Below, in pieces: positions 55,393 to 64,000 of a stretch of 64,000 bases of DNA. The stretch is from JAAYJR01 sp964540755 (lineage in GTDB: Bacteria; Bacteroidota; Bacteroidia; Bacteroidales; Prolixibacteraceae): positions 1 to 64,000 of the forward strand of contig CAZIOB010000191.1 in NCBI GenBank assembly GCA_964540755.1, in the 5' to 3' direction. How positions within the stretch are numbered: position 1 is the stretch's first letter; each line of letters begins with the position of its first letter. Made by a program: the position numbers and the translations under genes. The notes beneath the pieces were generated by a model. It saw only the letters and a list, made by a program, of their open reading frames with translations, did not search any database and was not told the DNA's origin.

Positions 55393-56063
55393 ATGAAAAT
55401 GAAACTAAATAACCCTGTCCAGTTATTTGTGATCTTAATACTTATATTAATTGTTCGATGTACAAAAGATACTTTGGAGGAAGAATTCCCCTCAACAGTT
55501 GAAGATATTGACGGAAATAAATACACTACAGTAATAATTGGTGGACAAGTATGGATGGCCGAAAATCTTCGAACAACAAAGTATAATGATGGTATCTTGA
55601 TTAATTACTATGATAATCCCGGTTCACTGGCCGGAGAATATCGCTGGTATGAGGATAAGGAATCAAACAAAACTCCTTACGGTGCATATTATAATTATTA
55701 TGCCGTAGCCTCCGGGAAACTGGCACCGGAAGGATGGAGAGTTGCCACAAAAAAAGATTATGAAATTTTAAAAACAACTTTAGGAGGAAATCTGATTGCA
55801 GGAGGACAGATGAAATTAAGAGAGGCCGGTTTATGGGAGGAACCTAATAAATTAAGTGGAGATGATTGTGGATTTAATGCTTATCCTGCAGGTGATTTTT
55901 GGGGATTGGATTCAGGTGTAGGAAAAGAAGCTATATGGTGGACTTCTTCAGAATATGATAATAAAACAGTTCATTATTATAGCTTATGGCATGGGAATAC
56001 AAAACTATTCTGGGATTGGACAAAAAAACTTATTTTTTAAGCGTGCGATGTATTAAAGAATAA
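55393..56063 (+). pseudogene. FISUMP-domain lipoprotein with 3' frameshift
   Basis: A Fibrobacter succinogenes major paralogous domain protein: lipobox-like ILIVRC, then VIIGGQVWMAENLRTTKYNDG, APEGWRVATKKDYEILK and WWTSSEYDN. The present frame stops at 56040 after KKLIF. Adding one base in the T run 56033-56038 continues the frame through SVRCIKE to a TAA at 56061-56063, and SVRC-like ends are normal for this family. Either a real 1-bp deletion or an assembly error. The role of the family is unclear. Confidence 0.7.
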
Positions 56064-56142
56064 ATTATTTGAATTATTACATCAGGATCTGAAAGTGAAT
56101 TAATTCCTCCGGACCAAATTGAAAAATTAAAAGCGATTGCAA

Positions 56143-56280
56143 ATGAAAAACGAGAGCAACAACGAGACGAAACAGAGGAAACTGGCCAAAGAAGCGATAC
56201 GGATGAGAAAGAGGAAGGAACTGATCGAGAAGTACCGGAACAAGGCAAACAACCAGTGTACAAAGGGCAAGCAACCTTAA
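56143..56280 (+). CDS. Candidate small basic ORF, 45 aa
   Basis: ATG-initiated frame with a lysine/arginine-rich product (KLAKEAIRMRKRKELIEKYR). The strand is purine-rich and other frames are also open here, so coding is uncertain. Nothing recognised. Confidence 0.25.
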   Translation: MKNESNNETKQRKLAKEAIRMRKRKELIEKYRNKANNQCTKGKQP

Positions 56281-56389
56281 GAAATCCGGCATAACTGAGT
56301 ATCTTTAGGGAAAAAATTCAAACGGACAAACTATTTTCAGGATTTCTCGTTCGATCCAACAGATGAAAAATCTTAAAATATAAATCATT

Positions 56390-56542
56390 ATGAAAAAAGA
56401 AGAAAATTCTAAAAGTGAGGAGCAGAGAAAGGCACAGGCCCGAAAATTAATTGCTTTGATAGCAGCAGCAAAGGGAGAGGACGAACTGACAACGATCAGG
56501 AGGATGCACGCCCGGATGAAGGAGAGGGAAAGCCGGAGATAG
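56390..56542 (+). CDS. Candidate small charged ORF, 50 aa
   Basis: ATG-initiated frame starting MKKEENSKSEEQRKAQARK, helical and highly charged, ending MKERESRR. It is followed by a 108-bp gap and a similar purine-rich gene. Unknown function. Confidence 0.35.
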   Translation: MKKEENSKSEEQRKAQARKLIALIAAAKGEDELTTIRRMHARMKERESRR

Positions 56543-56650
56543 GATCAAAAAGGTGATTAAATTAGGTTAAATTTTTAAAATCCCTTCCGCATGCAAAATC
56601 AATACCAGGAATCTGCTTCCATCATGTAATACTTATATCATAGGGAGAAA

Positions 56651-57058
56651 ATGAAAAAACTAAACAAGACAATCAAAGACAGACTGGAACAACTAAGAGT
56701 TCCGGCGGACGAAGATCAGGCACTTCTTCCACAACTAATGCTAACGATATTCAACGAGGAGACACCGGACAATCTGGTGATAGGGATATACGACAGACAG
56801 GAGATGGAGGACGAGATATTCAGTCTCCTTCGCTATTCGAACAAGGCAGTAGAGATAATGTTGGAACTGGAAGATCAGGAAGTACAAGAGGACCTGGCCA
56901 GACGAATAGAGGAGGCTCCAACAGAGGAGGAACTCCGAGAGGTACTGATAATGGACCTTCTGTACGAGGTAATGAGCAGAAACCTGGATCACTTCCCGAA
57001 CAAGTATCACCTGAAGATAAGTCCGGTAGAAAGAAATTTAGGAGAGTCTTATCTGTAA
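56651..57058 (+). CDS. Hypothetical acidic helical protein, 135 aa
   Basis: An ATG preceded by GGGAGAAA starts a 135-residue, mostly helical acidic protein (LELEDQEVQEDLARRIEEAP, TEEELREVLIMDLLYEVM). I recognise no family. Codon use (many AGA, GGA, GAC, GAG and ATA) is unlike the core genes of the window, which suggests transfer. Confidence 0.5.
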   Translation: MKKLNKTIKDRLEQLRVPADEDQALLPQLMLTIFNEETPDNLVIGIYDRQEMEDEIFSLLRYSNKAVEIMLELEDQEVQEDLARRIEEAPTEEELREVLIMDLLYEVMSRNLDHFPNKYHLKISPVERNLGESYL

Positions 57059-57204
57059 AATACTGCTCAAAAAATCATCTTCTTCTTCTATTATTAATGA
57101 CAATAACCATTGGGTTATATTTGAAGAATTATTGGAATTAATTGAATAACAAAAAGATACATTAAATGAAAATGAGTATAATGTAATTAAAAATCATATA
57201 GAAG

Positions 57205-57354
57205 ATGAAATCAAACGAACAAACTAATCGGAAACTGAATGGTGGGATGAAACCGAGCAAAGAGTTCCAAGAGAGGATGAGACAGACGAGAGTAGAAAGA
57301 ATGAATCGAATTCATCAGGAAAGATTGAACAGCCGGAAAAAGGACCAGAAGTAA
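57205..57354 (+). CDS. Candidate small basic ORF, 49 aa
   Basis: ATG-initiated frame with a basic product (FQERMRQTRVERMNRIHQER). Another frame through the same bases reads on to LVEQVEILKDQREKQL and ends at 57431 but contains TAA codons at 57147 and 57225, so this area may be decayed coding DNA rather than a live gene. Confidence 0.25.
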   Translation: MKSNEQTNRKLNGGMKPSKEFQERMRQTRVERMNRIHQERLNSRKKDQK

Positions 57355-57431
57355 GCCTTGGCCAATTAGTTGAGCAAGTTGAAATCCTGAAAGATCAGAG
57401 AGAAAAACAACTTGTACAACGTCTATTTTAG

Positions 57432-57896
57432 ATTGGCACATTTAAGGCTGTTTTAGCCGAATGTAAGCAGGAAACAACAATTTTGGTTTTATGGCAAATA
57501 AAGATGTTACTTCTCTCATTTCAAACATAAAAAAACAAAGATCTCATTTTACATTGAAGATTGTTTTCAGGTTTTTTAACCGGTAACTGGGATCGGATAG
57601 ACTTATGAGTAGACTAAATCAGCAATTCAAAAAAAGTGTAAATAATCCAAATACAAGAGAAAATATTAATGTTGTTTTACAATCAATAACTGTGTATCAG
57701 TTATTTTACTGTTTATCACAATCCAACCAATTATGAGAAAATCCATCTATAAATTGGGCTTAATATTTTAGAATTATTAATTTAGATGCATTTTACATTA
57801 AAAGTAATTACATGTCCTCGGGTAATTTGTGTTTGAGAGGATGTGATGTTTTATTTACTGTTCAATATAATTTATTGCCAACCTAAATCAACGGAC
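57432..57896. other. Non-coding stretch
   Basis: A 465-base AT-rich gap with only a short GGCT/AGCC hairpin at 57453-57465. I see no ORF or RNA. The open frame that enters at 57843 lacks coding character before the ATG at 57897. Confidence 0.4.
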
Positions 57897-58541
57897 ATGA
57901 CCAAACTTGAAAAATTATACAATGCCATTCAGGAGTTAAAAGAACTGGGTGTGAAACTTCCGGAAGAACTTATAGAAGAAACAAACAGAGTTGAAGAAGA
58001 AATCATTAAAAATGAGGTGATTCCAACGCTTTCAGATGCAATTGATCCAATTATTTCCCAAATTCAACGAGAACTACTTCTAATTGTGGAATACATTCCT
58101 GATGAACCTCTTCAGGTAAAAATGACACGTAAGCGTAGTTTTAAGTTTTCTGAAGAAGAGGATAATTCCATAAGCAAGCGAAAAGAGTTTAAGAAAGAAT
58201 CCAACTATACAGTATCACCACATACAAAATCGAAAAAAACAAATCTTACAGTAACATTTCCTGATGGTGCGGTTATAAAAAATCGTTTTGCATGGAAAAC
58301 ACTTTGCGATACCATTGAAAAAGCGGGAGCGGAAAAAGTTGCCCGACTTAGAATCAGGCAGAGCGGAATAGATTTGGTTTCAACTGTTGAAGATGATTAT
58401 TACCAGCAACACAGAATAAAAGGAGGATATTTGGTACTTACACACTCTTCAACTGAAATGAAAAAGAATCACATTGAATATATTTCCCGGGAATTGGGCT
58501 TAAATCTGAAAGTAAAAATCATAACTCCACAAACCGTTTAA
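57897..58541 (+). CDS. Hypothetical protein upstream of PLD gene
   Basis: A 214-residue protein that I cannot assign. An N-terminal helical part (KLEKLYNAIQELKELGVKLPEELIEE) leads to a basic linker. A folded C-terminal part at about 120-214 follows (LTVTFPDGAVIKNRFAWKTL, IEKAGAEKVARLRIRQSG). The frame reaches an ATG at 57843, but the coiled start at 57897 is more natural. It ends 12 bp before the PLD-domain gene, so the two were likely one operon. Confidence 0.6.
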   Translation: MTKLEKLYNAIQELKELGVKLPEELIEETNRVEEEIIKNEVIPTLSDAIDPIISQIQRELLLIVEYIPDEPLQVKMTRKRSFKFSEEEDNSISKRKEFKKESNYTVSPHTKSKKTNLTVTFPDGAVIKNRFAWKTLCDTIEKAGAEKVARLRIRQSGIDLVSTVEDDYYQQHRIKGGYLVLTHSSTEMKKNHIEYISRELGLNLKVKIITPQTV

Positions 58542-58553
58542 GATCAATTTTCT

Positions 58554-59204
58554 ATGGCTAAATTTATAATAGATAACGAAAACGACAATAAAAAAGTCCA
58601 TGAGTGGATTGCAGAATATACCTGTGAAGGAAAAATGGATTGGGTCAGTGGTTATTTTACCGTGGGCGCTCTTGTTTGGCTCTCGAAAAAAACCAACCAT
58701 TTAATCAACGAATACCGCTTCATATTTGGCGATATGGTCCTTCATGCCGAGAATAATATGCGAACAATAAACCTGTTGGCCGAAAATATTACGGTGGAAG
58801 GTGCTTTGCAATTGAGCAGCCTGGCAAGAGAAGCCGTTGAGTTTCTCGAACAGGAAAAAGTAATTGCAAAAACACTTGAACCCAATTTTTGTCATGCAAA
58901 GCTTACTGTTTTTAAACCGAAGGATAAAGATGATCGGCATACTTATTACTTGTCCGGGAGTTCTAATCTTACTGAAGCCGGAATTGGTTTGAAAAAAACA
59001 CAAAATGTCGAATTGAATGTTGCCGGAACAGGAGCCTCTCATCCTTATTATGAAGAATTTGAAAAATGGTTTGATGATTTATGGGAAAAACCTCAGGCTC
59101 ATAAAACTAAAACGGGAATAGATAAAAGCGGGAATAAGCAAAAAGTCGATTTCAAAGAATACCTTATCGATGAAATAAAAAAGGTTCATCCGACTAATGC
59201 GTAG
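58554..59204 (+). pseudogene. PLD-domain protein truncated by ISL3-type element
   Basis: The 216 residues form a phospholipase-D-like nuclease domain: CHAKLTVF (H-x-K) and SGSSNLTEAGIGLKK. As I recall, such an N-domain with the KKVHEWIAEYT opening begins long PLD-helicase proteins in Bacteroidetes. After YLIDEIKK (about 59182) the frame enters sequence next to the ISL3-type transposase stop and ends at 59204. No helicase motifs follow beyond the element, so the rest of the gene is missing. Confidence 0.65.
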
Positions 59205-60400
59205 TTTTTCTCATGCAGGCTATAAATTTTCAGCTTAAAAAATTCCATATCTCTAAATCCGTATGCTTGTCTTTTCATTGTTTTTATTTTATTGTTTATG
59301 CCTTCCAATGGGCCGGTTGATATTGGATAGTCATACCATGCAAATATGCCGGTTCTGTGAGCCAGTAACGTACGGGAGAACTTTTTTAACCGCTCCACTT
59401 TTGATGCCATTGCCTTAGCTACCCATTTTCCAAGGAACTTTTCAGCATCTTTTTTTGATTTCTGTTCCCATATAAGCTTCAAATCTTCCTTTAAATAATA
59501 GGCAATCGATAAAGGCTCATTAATTGCCAAAGCTTCCATTAACCTGTTTCTCTCTTCCTTTTCATCATCAAGGTTTTCATCATTTTTAAGCAAAAGCCAT
59601 CTTGTACCTTTTAGCAGGTTCTTTTTATTGATCTCTGTTTCCTCTCTGTATACATCTCTTCTAAGTTTAGACAATTCATCGTTGTAAAGTTTTACAACAT
59701 GAAAATGGTCAAATACTATTTGTGCCTGGGGAAGATTGTTTGTTACTGCAGAAATATATGCCGGCGACATATCTATGGCCACTGCCTCAATCTTTATCTG
59801 ATTGCGCCTTATCCTTTTCCAGAAAGCCTCCAGAGCCTCATGACCCTTACCTTCTCCAACATGAATAATTATGCCGGTATCCAGATCTACAACTACTGTC
59901 ATATATTTATGTCCTTTCTTTACTGCAAATTCATCAATAGCAATGTGCTTGACATTTTTTATATCCGGCCTTGAATAATGTTTTTTAAGATATCGCTTCT
60001 GAATCTCTTTTACTAAATCCCAGCTAACACCCAAATGATTAGCTACATCAAGTATGGTTCCTATTCTGGATAGTTCTAAAATATATCTTTCTAAACTACG
60101 GGTATAACTTTTCTTCTCTTCAGCAAAACATAACTGCTCCTGTCGTATTAATCCACACTCTTTGCATTCCAGTCGCTGAATAACAGTAAGTAAGAAAACC
60201 TCTTTGCCGCCAATCGGAATAGTTCTGAATAACCGCTCTTTTGTACCTGATTTGATCACACGAAAACTTTTACATTTTGAACATCGTAATTTATTTTCTT
60301 TTGTCTTAACTTTAACGCATACTTTACCGTATTTATAATCAGTGGTAATTACCATTTGGTCACGCAGACCAAAAACATGATATATTAAACTGGTATTCAT
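59186..60400 (-). CDS. ISL3-family transposase
   Basis: A 404-residue transposase. N-terminal zinc-ribbon cysteines lie in RCSKCKS and LECKECG. DNA-binding helices precede the DDE_Tnp_ISL3 core (HIAIDEFAVKKGHKYMTVVVD, VAIDMSPAYISAV, STGPLEGINNKIK). It is full length and presumably active. The left element end is near GGTTCATCCGACTAATGC at 59183. I find no matching inverted end to the right before 60530. Confidence 0.92.
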   Translation of the reverse strand: MNTSLIYHVFGLRDQMVITTDYKYGKVCVKVKTKENKLRCSKCKSFRVIKSGTKERLFRTIPIGGKEVFLLTVIQRLECKECGLIRQEQLCFAEEKKSYTRSLERYILELSRIGTILDVANHLGVSWDLVKEIQKRYLKKHYSRPDIKNVKHIAIDEFAVKKGHKYMTVVVDLDTGIIIHVGEGKGHEALEAFWKRIRRNQIKIEAVAIDMSPAYISAVTNNLPQAQIVFDHFHVVKLYNDELSKLRRDVYREETEINKKNLLKGTRWLLLKNDENLDDEKEERNRLMEALAINEPLSIAYYLKEDLKLIWEQKSKKDAEKFLGKWVAKAMASKVERLKKFSRTLLAHRTGIFAWYDYPISTGPLEGINNKIKTMKRQAYGFRDMEFFKLKIYSLHEKNYALVG

Positions 60401-60448
60401 TGTTTGAATGTTTTGGTTTACATTTCAAATTTAATGTTATACCAGTTT
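60387..60448. promoter_or_regulatory. Dyad at the ISL3 transposase start
   Basis: AAACTGGTAT (60387-60396) and ATACCAGTTT (60439-60448) are perfect 10-bp inverted repeats. One arm overlaps the first codons of the transposase. This could be a transposase or repressor site, or an RNA fold limiting translation. Confidence 0.4.
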
Positions 60449-60530
60449 ATTTTTTATATTTATGATACTATTGACTTTCAGTAATTTATTCCTTAACTTG
60501 TAATGAAGAATTCGATTTATACTAAAATGC

Positions 60531-61832
60531 ATGGCCATGAAAGTTAATTTATCAGTTTGGAAAGCGATCCTCAAAATATTTTGGGGATTTTTTGTTCTGG
60601 CATTCATCGCGGGATGCCAGGAAGACCCTTTTCCTTTGGAGAAATTTGATCCAGGTTCTGAGAAGAGTGGTGTTCTGCAGAGTGTTCCCATGAGCGGAAC
60701 CCTATCCAATGGCGCTTTATATGAAATTTGTTTGCCTGAGATGTGGAATATCCTTCCGGCAAAGGTAATGATCGTTTATGCCCATGGTTACCGTGACGCA
60801 GACAAATCATTGATTCTGCCTGTTGATTCGATTTTGGTTACTTCTGAACCAGAAGTTTATATTGGGATCAGGGAATTCATTATGAATCAAGGTATAGGCT
60901 ATGCGTCCACGAGTTACCGGGCTAACGGGCTCATCGTTCCTGAGGCGGTTGAGGATATCGTTTTGCTCCGGGAGACGATTGACGCTTTTTTTGCCACACA
61001 TTCAGAAGAATATGATCCTCCGGAGGCTATTGTATTGGTGGGACCTTCAGAGGGCGGACTGGTTACAGTGCTTACCATTGAACAAAATCCAGGACTATTT
61101 AATGCTGCGATAGCTACCTGCTGCCCTATCGGCGATTTTTACAAGCAGTTGCAATATTACGGGGATGCGCATGTATTGTTTAAATACTTTTTTGGTCCTA
61201 GTATCGGGGGGATCAACCTTGGCAGTCCCAAAGGGGTATCGAAGCGGACTATGGATGCATGGAATGACGAAAGTCTGACGGATGCGATCAGTGACGTACT
61301 GGAGAAGGATTTTATGTACAATGAAGGCCGGAAGGTGATACAATTTGTTGCCTGTGCAAATATTCCTGTGGATTTCAGCGATCCCTACAAGGTGGGTCAG
61401 GCAATCCTGGAGGTATTGCGTTTTCCGGTCAAAGCCACAAATGATGCTATATACCGTCTTGAAGGAAATCCTTACAACAATAAGTTTCCCCGGCGAGAAT
61501 ATTCCGGATCATTTGACGACAGGAAACTCAATCTAACCGTGGAGCGGATCATGCGGCATGATTGGCAAAGAGCTGCTGAAAAAGTAACTACCTGTTTTGA
61601 GACTTCAGGAGTATTGATGACACCTCTGATTACGATGCATACCGAGTTTGATCATGTCTCCTTTTTTGAGCATCAGGTGCTTTATCAAGGTAAAGTGAGT
61701 GCTAACAGCCCTTATCCGGAAATATTAACTCAAATACCTGTAATGGGGAGGTATGGGCATTGCACTTTCACTGCGTCTGAACTCGGGGATGTTCTTTCTG
61801 AACTTATGAACATGTTGTATCCTTTACCTTAA
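60531..61832 (+). CDS. Alpha/beta-hydrolase lipoprotein, lipase-like
   Basis: A 433-residue secreted hydrolase. Lipobox AFIAGC lies near residue 29. VMIVYAHGYRDADK gives the oxyanion region, VLVGPSEGGLVTV is the nucleophile elbow (G-x-S-x-G), and GRYGHCTF near the end supplies the likely catalytic His. It probably cleaves an ester at the cell surface. The gene is more GC-rich than its neighbours and stands just right of the ISL3 gene, so it may have arrived separately. Confidence 0.75.
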   Translation: MAMKVNLSVWKAILKIFWGFFVLAFIAGCQEDPFPLEKFDPGSEKSGVLQSVPMSGTLSNGALYEICLPEMWNILPAKVMIVYAHGYRDADKSLILPVDSILVTSEPEVYIGIREFIMNQGIGYASTSYRANGLIVPEAVEDIVLLRETIDAFFATHSEEYDPPEAIVLVGPSEGGLVTVLTIEQNPGLFNAAIATCCPIGDFYKQLQYYGDAHVLFKYFFGPSIGGINLGSPKGVSKRTMDAWNDESLTDAISDVLEKDFMYNEGRKVIQFVACANIPVDFSDPYKVGQAILEVLRFPVKATNDAIYRLEGNPYNNKFPRREYSGSFDDRKLNLTVERIMRHDWQRAAEKVTTCFETSGVLMTPLITMHTEFDHVSFFEHQVLYQGKVSANSPYPEILTQIPVMGRYGHCTFTASELGDVLSELMNMLYPLP

Positions 61833-61868
61833 GAAGAACAGAAAATATTATTTATATTTTGACAGGGC

Positions 61869-62480
61869 ATGAATAATATTTTCCGGTTACAATCAGGTTT
61901 TGTAAAAGGAGGAGATTCCCCATATTCTTTTAATTTTACAGTATCAATGAATTTCAAAGGCAGGGCCATTAACAACAAATCGTTTCACCGAATAATTCCA
62001 AACCTGCCGGAATCATTAAGATCAAGAGTAATGAAGGAGGAATCTATGAGTTTTAAAGAGGAGTGCATTTTGATTGCTGAGCTTGAGCCGGATGAAAAAA
62101 GTATGAAAGTAGAGAAATGGGAATGCAGTGATCCTGTTAATAACACTTCACCACAGCCATTACTGGCCGCTTCACCTCTGAATTTTTTTGTTCCTGTCCG
62201 AATATGGCAGATAGGGGAAAAGATTTATTTAAGTCATGGTTTCCTTGACGGTGTTAATAATTATTTTCCTTCCTGGGATGATCCGAGAAGTTCAAATAAG
62301 AATCAGCCTTTAGGAGCAAGGTGTGATGGTACTTTTGGAAGAATGGGTGAATATATTGAAATCCCTTACAGTAAATTCATAAACGGGGAAACCATCATTC
62401 TTCATCCAAAAGATGTATCCGATCATAATGATGATGTATGGCAATGGCAGACCAACTGGACGGTGACGATTAATCCATAA
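61869..62480 (+). CDS. Hypothetical protein, 203 aa
   Basis: No family recognised. There is no signal peptide. The sequence is mixed alpha/beta with an aromatic C-terminus (DDVWQWQTNWTVTI), which resembles a jelly-roll or lectin-like fold only loosely. It follows the hydrolase after 36 bp on the same strand and converges with the methylase. Confidence 0.5.
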   Translation: MNNIFRLQSGFVKGGDSPYSFNFTVSMNFKGRAINNKSFHRIIPNLPESLRSRVMKEESMSFKEECILIAELEPDEKSMKVEKWECSDPVNNTSPQPLLAASPLNFFVPVRIWQIGEKIYLSHGFLDGVNNYFPSWDDPRSSNKNQPLGARCDGTFGRMGEYIEIPYSKFINGETIILHPKDVSDHNDDVWQWQTNWTVTINP

Positions 62481-62484
62481 GGAT

Positions 62485-64000
62485 CTAACCGTTGAAAAAT
62501 TCATCCTTAATAATTTGGTCAATTTTACCTAATAATGATTTATTTAATTGTTTTTTGTATTCATCGTAGAGGTCTAAAATATCATTCTGTCTTGAATGAG
62601 ATAGTAAATTCAAATCAACCATTTTAGCTTTGTTTAAATCATTTGGTTCAAATTTCTTAAGACCATTTCCATACTCTCTTCTATTGTCATTGAAAATTTC
62701 CATTGCAGTATCAGTCAATAGATAAGCAAAAAGTAAATCAATATTCAAATTTGAAAACAAATCAGATTCCACAGGATAAACACAGTGAAAAGTAGTTAGA
62801 TTAGAAATATTTGCTTCATTTCTAATGAATCTTAAACCATTGCGATTAAACACAGAAACCCATATCGGAGATGGTGGTCTTTTTTCTAACGCATACCAAG
62901 GAGTACGACATTTTGTCAAATATTTCTCATTTACTTTTCTGGATTCACCAATCTTGATGTAATTTGCAACGCTACTTTCTTGCGAGTCAATTGCATTAAA
63001 CAAATAAACCAATTCATCACGTTCAACTAAACTTTTAAAATCGTTATTTGTAAAAAATTGTCCTTTTACATCTTTTGCTTTACAAATGCATGGCTGAAGA
63101 TATTCTTTTGATATTGAATATTTCTCAGCTTTTGATTTGCTAAAAGTAAAGTATTCATTAGCTCCTGTAGCAATTCCTCTAACTACCTTTGCGTAATTTG
63201 AAAAAGGAATTAAATTTTTATATGAGTCAGAATTCTGCTTTTGATAATACTTTCTCCATTTTACAGAAGCATCTAATTCATTTTGAGGATAAATATGTTC
63301 ACCATTAGTATTAGGATAATTTACAATATAATTTCTGATGCTTTCTAAATCCGATTTTGAATAAATTGTCGAAAAATTAACTTTCTCTTGGTTATCATCT
63401 TTAGCCAAAAGCAAGATGGAAGCAGTCGTTAAAGCATCATCAAAAACAGTTTCTTCAAAATCAATTACAAATAAATGACGTAATGTCTTTGATTTAATCA
63501 AATAGTCTTTTACTAACGTGCCATAATCTGAATTTAAAAATTCAGATGGTATTATATATGCAGCCCTACCATTAGGTGCTAATTGATAAACTGATTTTAA
63601 AAGAAAAAGAGTATATAAATTGGTAAATCCATTGAATTTGAAATTAAGCTTATCCTCAACTTCCCGCAAAATGTTTTTATTATCAAAATCATGAAATTTG
63701 AAATATGGAGGATTACAAATTATCCCATCGTATTTGTTTCCCCAGTCATTAAACATATAATCCTCTAAAAGTAGATCTATTGAGTTAAATGTCTGAAAAT
63801 AATTTGATGCCACTTGGTGTATTATTGGATCAATTTCAAACCCTTTTATACTTATGTCTGTTTTGCGATTTAAAAGTTCACGAGAAAAAACACCAAGACC
63901 AAAAGCAGGCTCTAAAACTGTTTTTAAATTTTTATTTCCAAGAATCCAATTTGCCATTAATTCAGCAATTGGTTGCGGTGTAAAAAACTGCGCGAATTTT
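62485..64000 (-). CDS. N6-adenine DNA methylase, Eco57I-like (5' end outside window)
   Basis: The frame stays open through the window edge. Upstream of the ATG at 63957 it reads FAQFFTPQPIAELMANWI, the usual opening of this fold, so the start lies beyond 64000. Motif I region is LEPAFGLGVF and the catalytic motif IV is NPPYFKF. A long C-terminal target-recognition part follows (ARTPWYALEKRPP-like PWYALEKRPPSPIWVS). It modifies adenine in DNA and probably belongs to a restriction system that continues to the right. Confidence 0.88.
   Translation of the reverse strand, partial: KFAQFFTPQPIAELMANWILGNKNLKTVLEPAFGLGVFSRELLNRKTDISIKGFEIDPIIHQVASNYFQTFNSIDLLLEDYMFNDWGNKYDGIICNPPYFKFHDFDNKNILREVEDKLNFKFNGFTNLYTLFLLKSVYQLAPNGRAAYIIPSEFLNSDYGTLVKDYLIKSKTLRHLFVIDFEETVFDDALTTASILLLAKDDNQEKVNFSTIYSKSDLESIRNYIVNYPNTNGEHIYPQNELDASVKWRKYYQKQNSDSYKNLIPFSNYAKVVRGIATGANEYFTFSKSKAEKYSISKEYLQPCICKAKDVKGQFFTNNDFKSLVERDELVYLFNAIDSQESSVANYIKIGESRKVNEKYLTKCRTPWYALEKRPPSPIWVSVFNRNGLRFIRNEANISNLTTFHCVYPVESDLFSNLNIDLLFAYLLTDTAMEIFNDNRREYGNGLKKFEPNDLNKAKMVDLNLLSHSRQNDILDLYDEYKKQLNKSLLGKIDQIIKDEFFNG

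Noticed and set aside
57061..57431. Stop-codon recoding (TAA read as an amino acid)
   Set aside because: Two TAA codons interrupt one coding-like frame, but all other genes use TAA as a normal stop, so decay is simpler.
57897..64000. DISARM-like system from PLD plus methylase genes
   Set aside because: No DUF1998 gene or helicase is visible, the PLD gene is truncated and the methylase is on the other strand with unrelated genes between.
49207..64000. Attachment-site repeat of the tRNA-Arg 3' end
   Set aside because: I could not find a second copy of the tRNA 3' end in the window.
1..64000. CRISPR array
   Set aside because: No regularly spaced repeats and no cas genes were seen.

Overview
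The window looks like chromosome of an anaerobic or facultative member of the Bacteroidetes (order Bacteroidales or Marinilabiliales level; I cannot place it finer). The evidence is the AT-rich sequence, the TAnnTTTG -7 promoter elements (twice with a TTTG element 19-20 bp upstream), the ileS-dksA-lspA gene order, an S46 dipeptidyl peptidase, a DUF4837 lipoprotein, a TonB-dependent receptor with a carboxypeptidase-regulatory N-domain and a FISUMP-domain lipoprotein.

Layout. 1-5.7 kb (+): glycogen/alpha-glucan genes (GT4 glycogen-synthase-like, GH57, glgP), then pyrH and frr. 7.2-13.3 kb (-): a probable operon of a tetraheme NapC/NrfH-SUMF1 fusion, a Tat-exported Gfo/Idh/MocA oxidoreductase, a lipid-linked GT2, a GT-C membrane transferase and a tiny membrane protein. 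13.5-16.8 kb (+): a membrane-spanning regulator (PLC-like, LamG, TM, winged helix plus TPR) and a HAD phosphatase/mutase. 16.8-25.2 kb (-): ileS, dksA, lspA, cysS, ribE, a pteridine-reductase-like SDR, folB, folK. 25.4-35.4 kb: a sulfatase, metF, a DUF4837 lipoprotein, tatA, rseP, dxr, an M23 peptidase and an S46 peptidase. 35.4-46.9 kb: rnhA/rnhB, GT4, a Wzx-type flippase, a DUF3267 protease, an ArsR regulator, a polyprenyl synthase, dtd, a lipoprotein plus TonB receptor, and a lipoate ligase. 47.3-48.9 kb (-): an orphan trpB2 behind a complete trp attenuator. A tRNA-Arg(CCU) lies at 49.2 kb.

From the tRNA to the end (49.3-64 kb) the sequence is accessory. It holds a DUF262/DUF1524 (GmrSD-like) gene, a nuclease-domain stub, an IS3-family element inserted in a HEPN-like gene, a controller-protein-like XRE regulator with a C-box palindrome, broken or very short genes, a PLD-domain gene cut by an ISL3-type transposase, a lipase-like lipoprotein and the C-terminal part of an N6-adenine methylase that runs off the window. 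No integrase or second tRNA copy is visible.

The strongest unlabelled signals are these. (1) A trp attenuator before trpB2, with a 17-residue leader peptide carrying three tandem Trp codons, a 12-bp antiterminator and a 14-bp terminator hairpin. (2) A 72-bp promoter/leader present in two near-identical copies 29 kb apart, before a glycosyltransferase and a DUF4837 lipoprotein. (3) A pair of MITE-like elements flanking arsR, the polyprenyl synthase and dtd. (4) An IS3 insertion whose in-silico removal, using a TAA target duplication, restores a 184-codon open frame.
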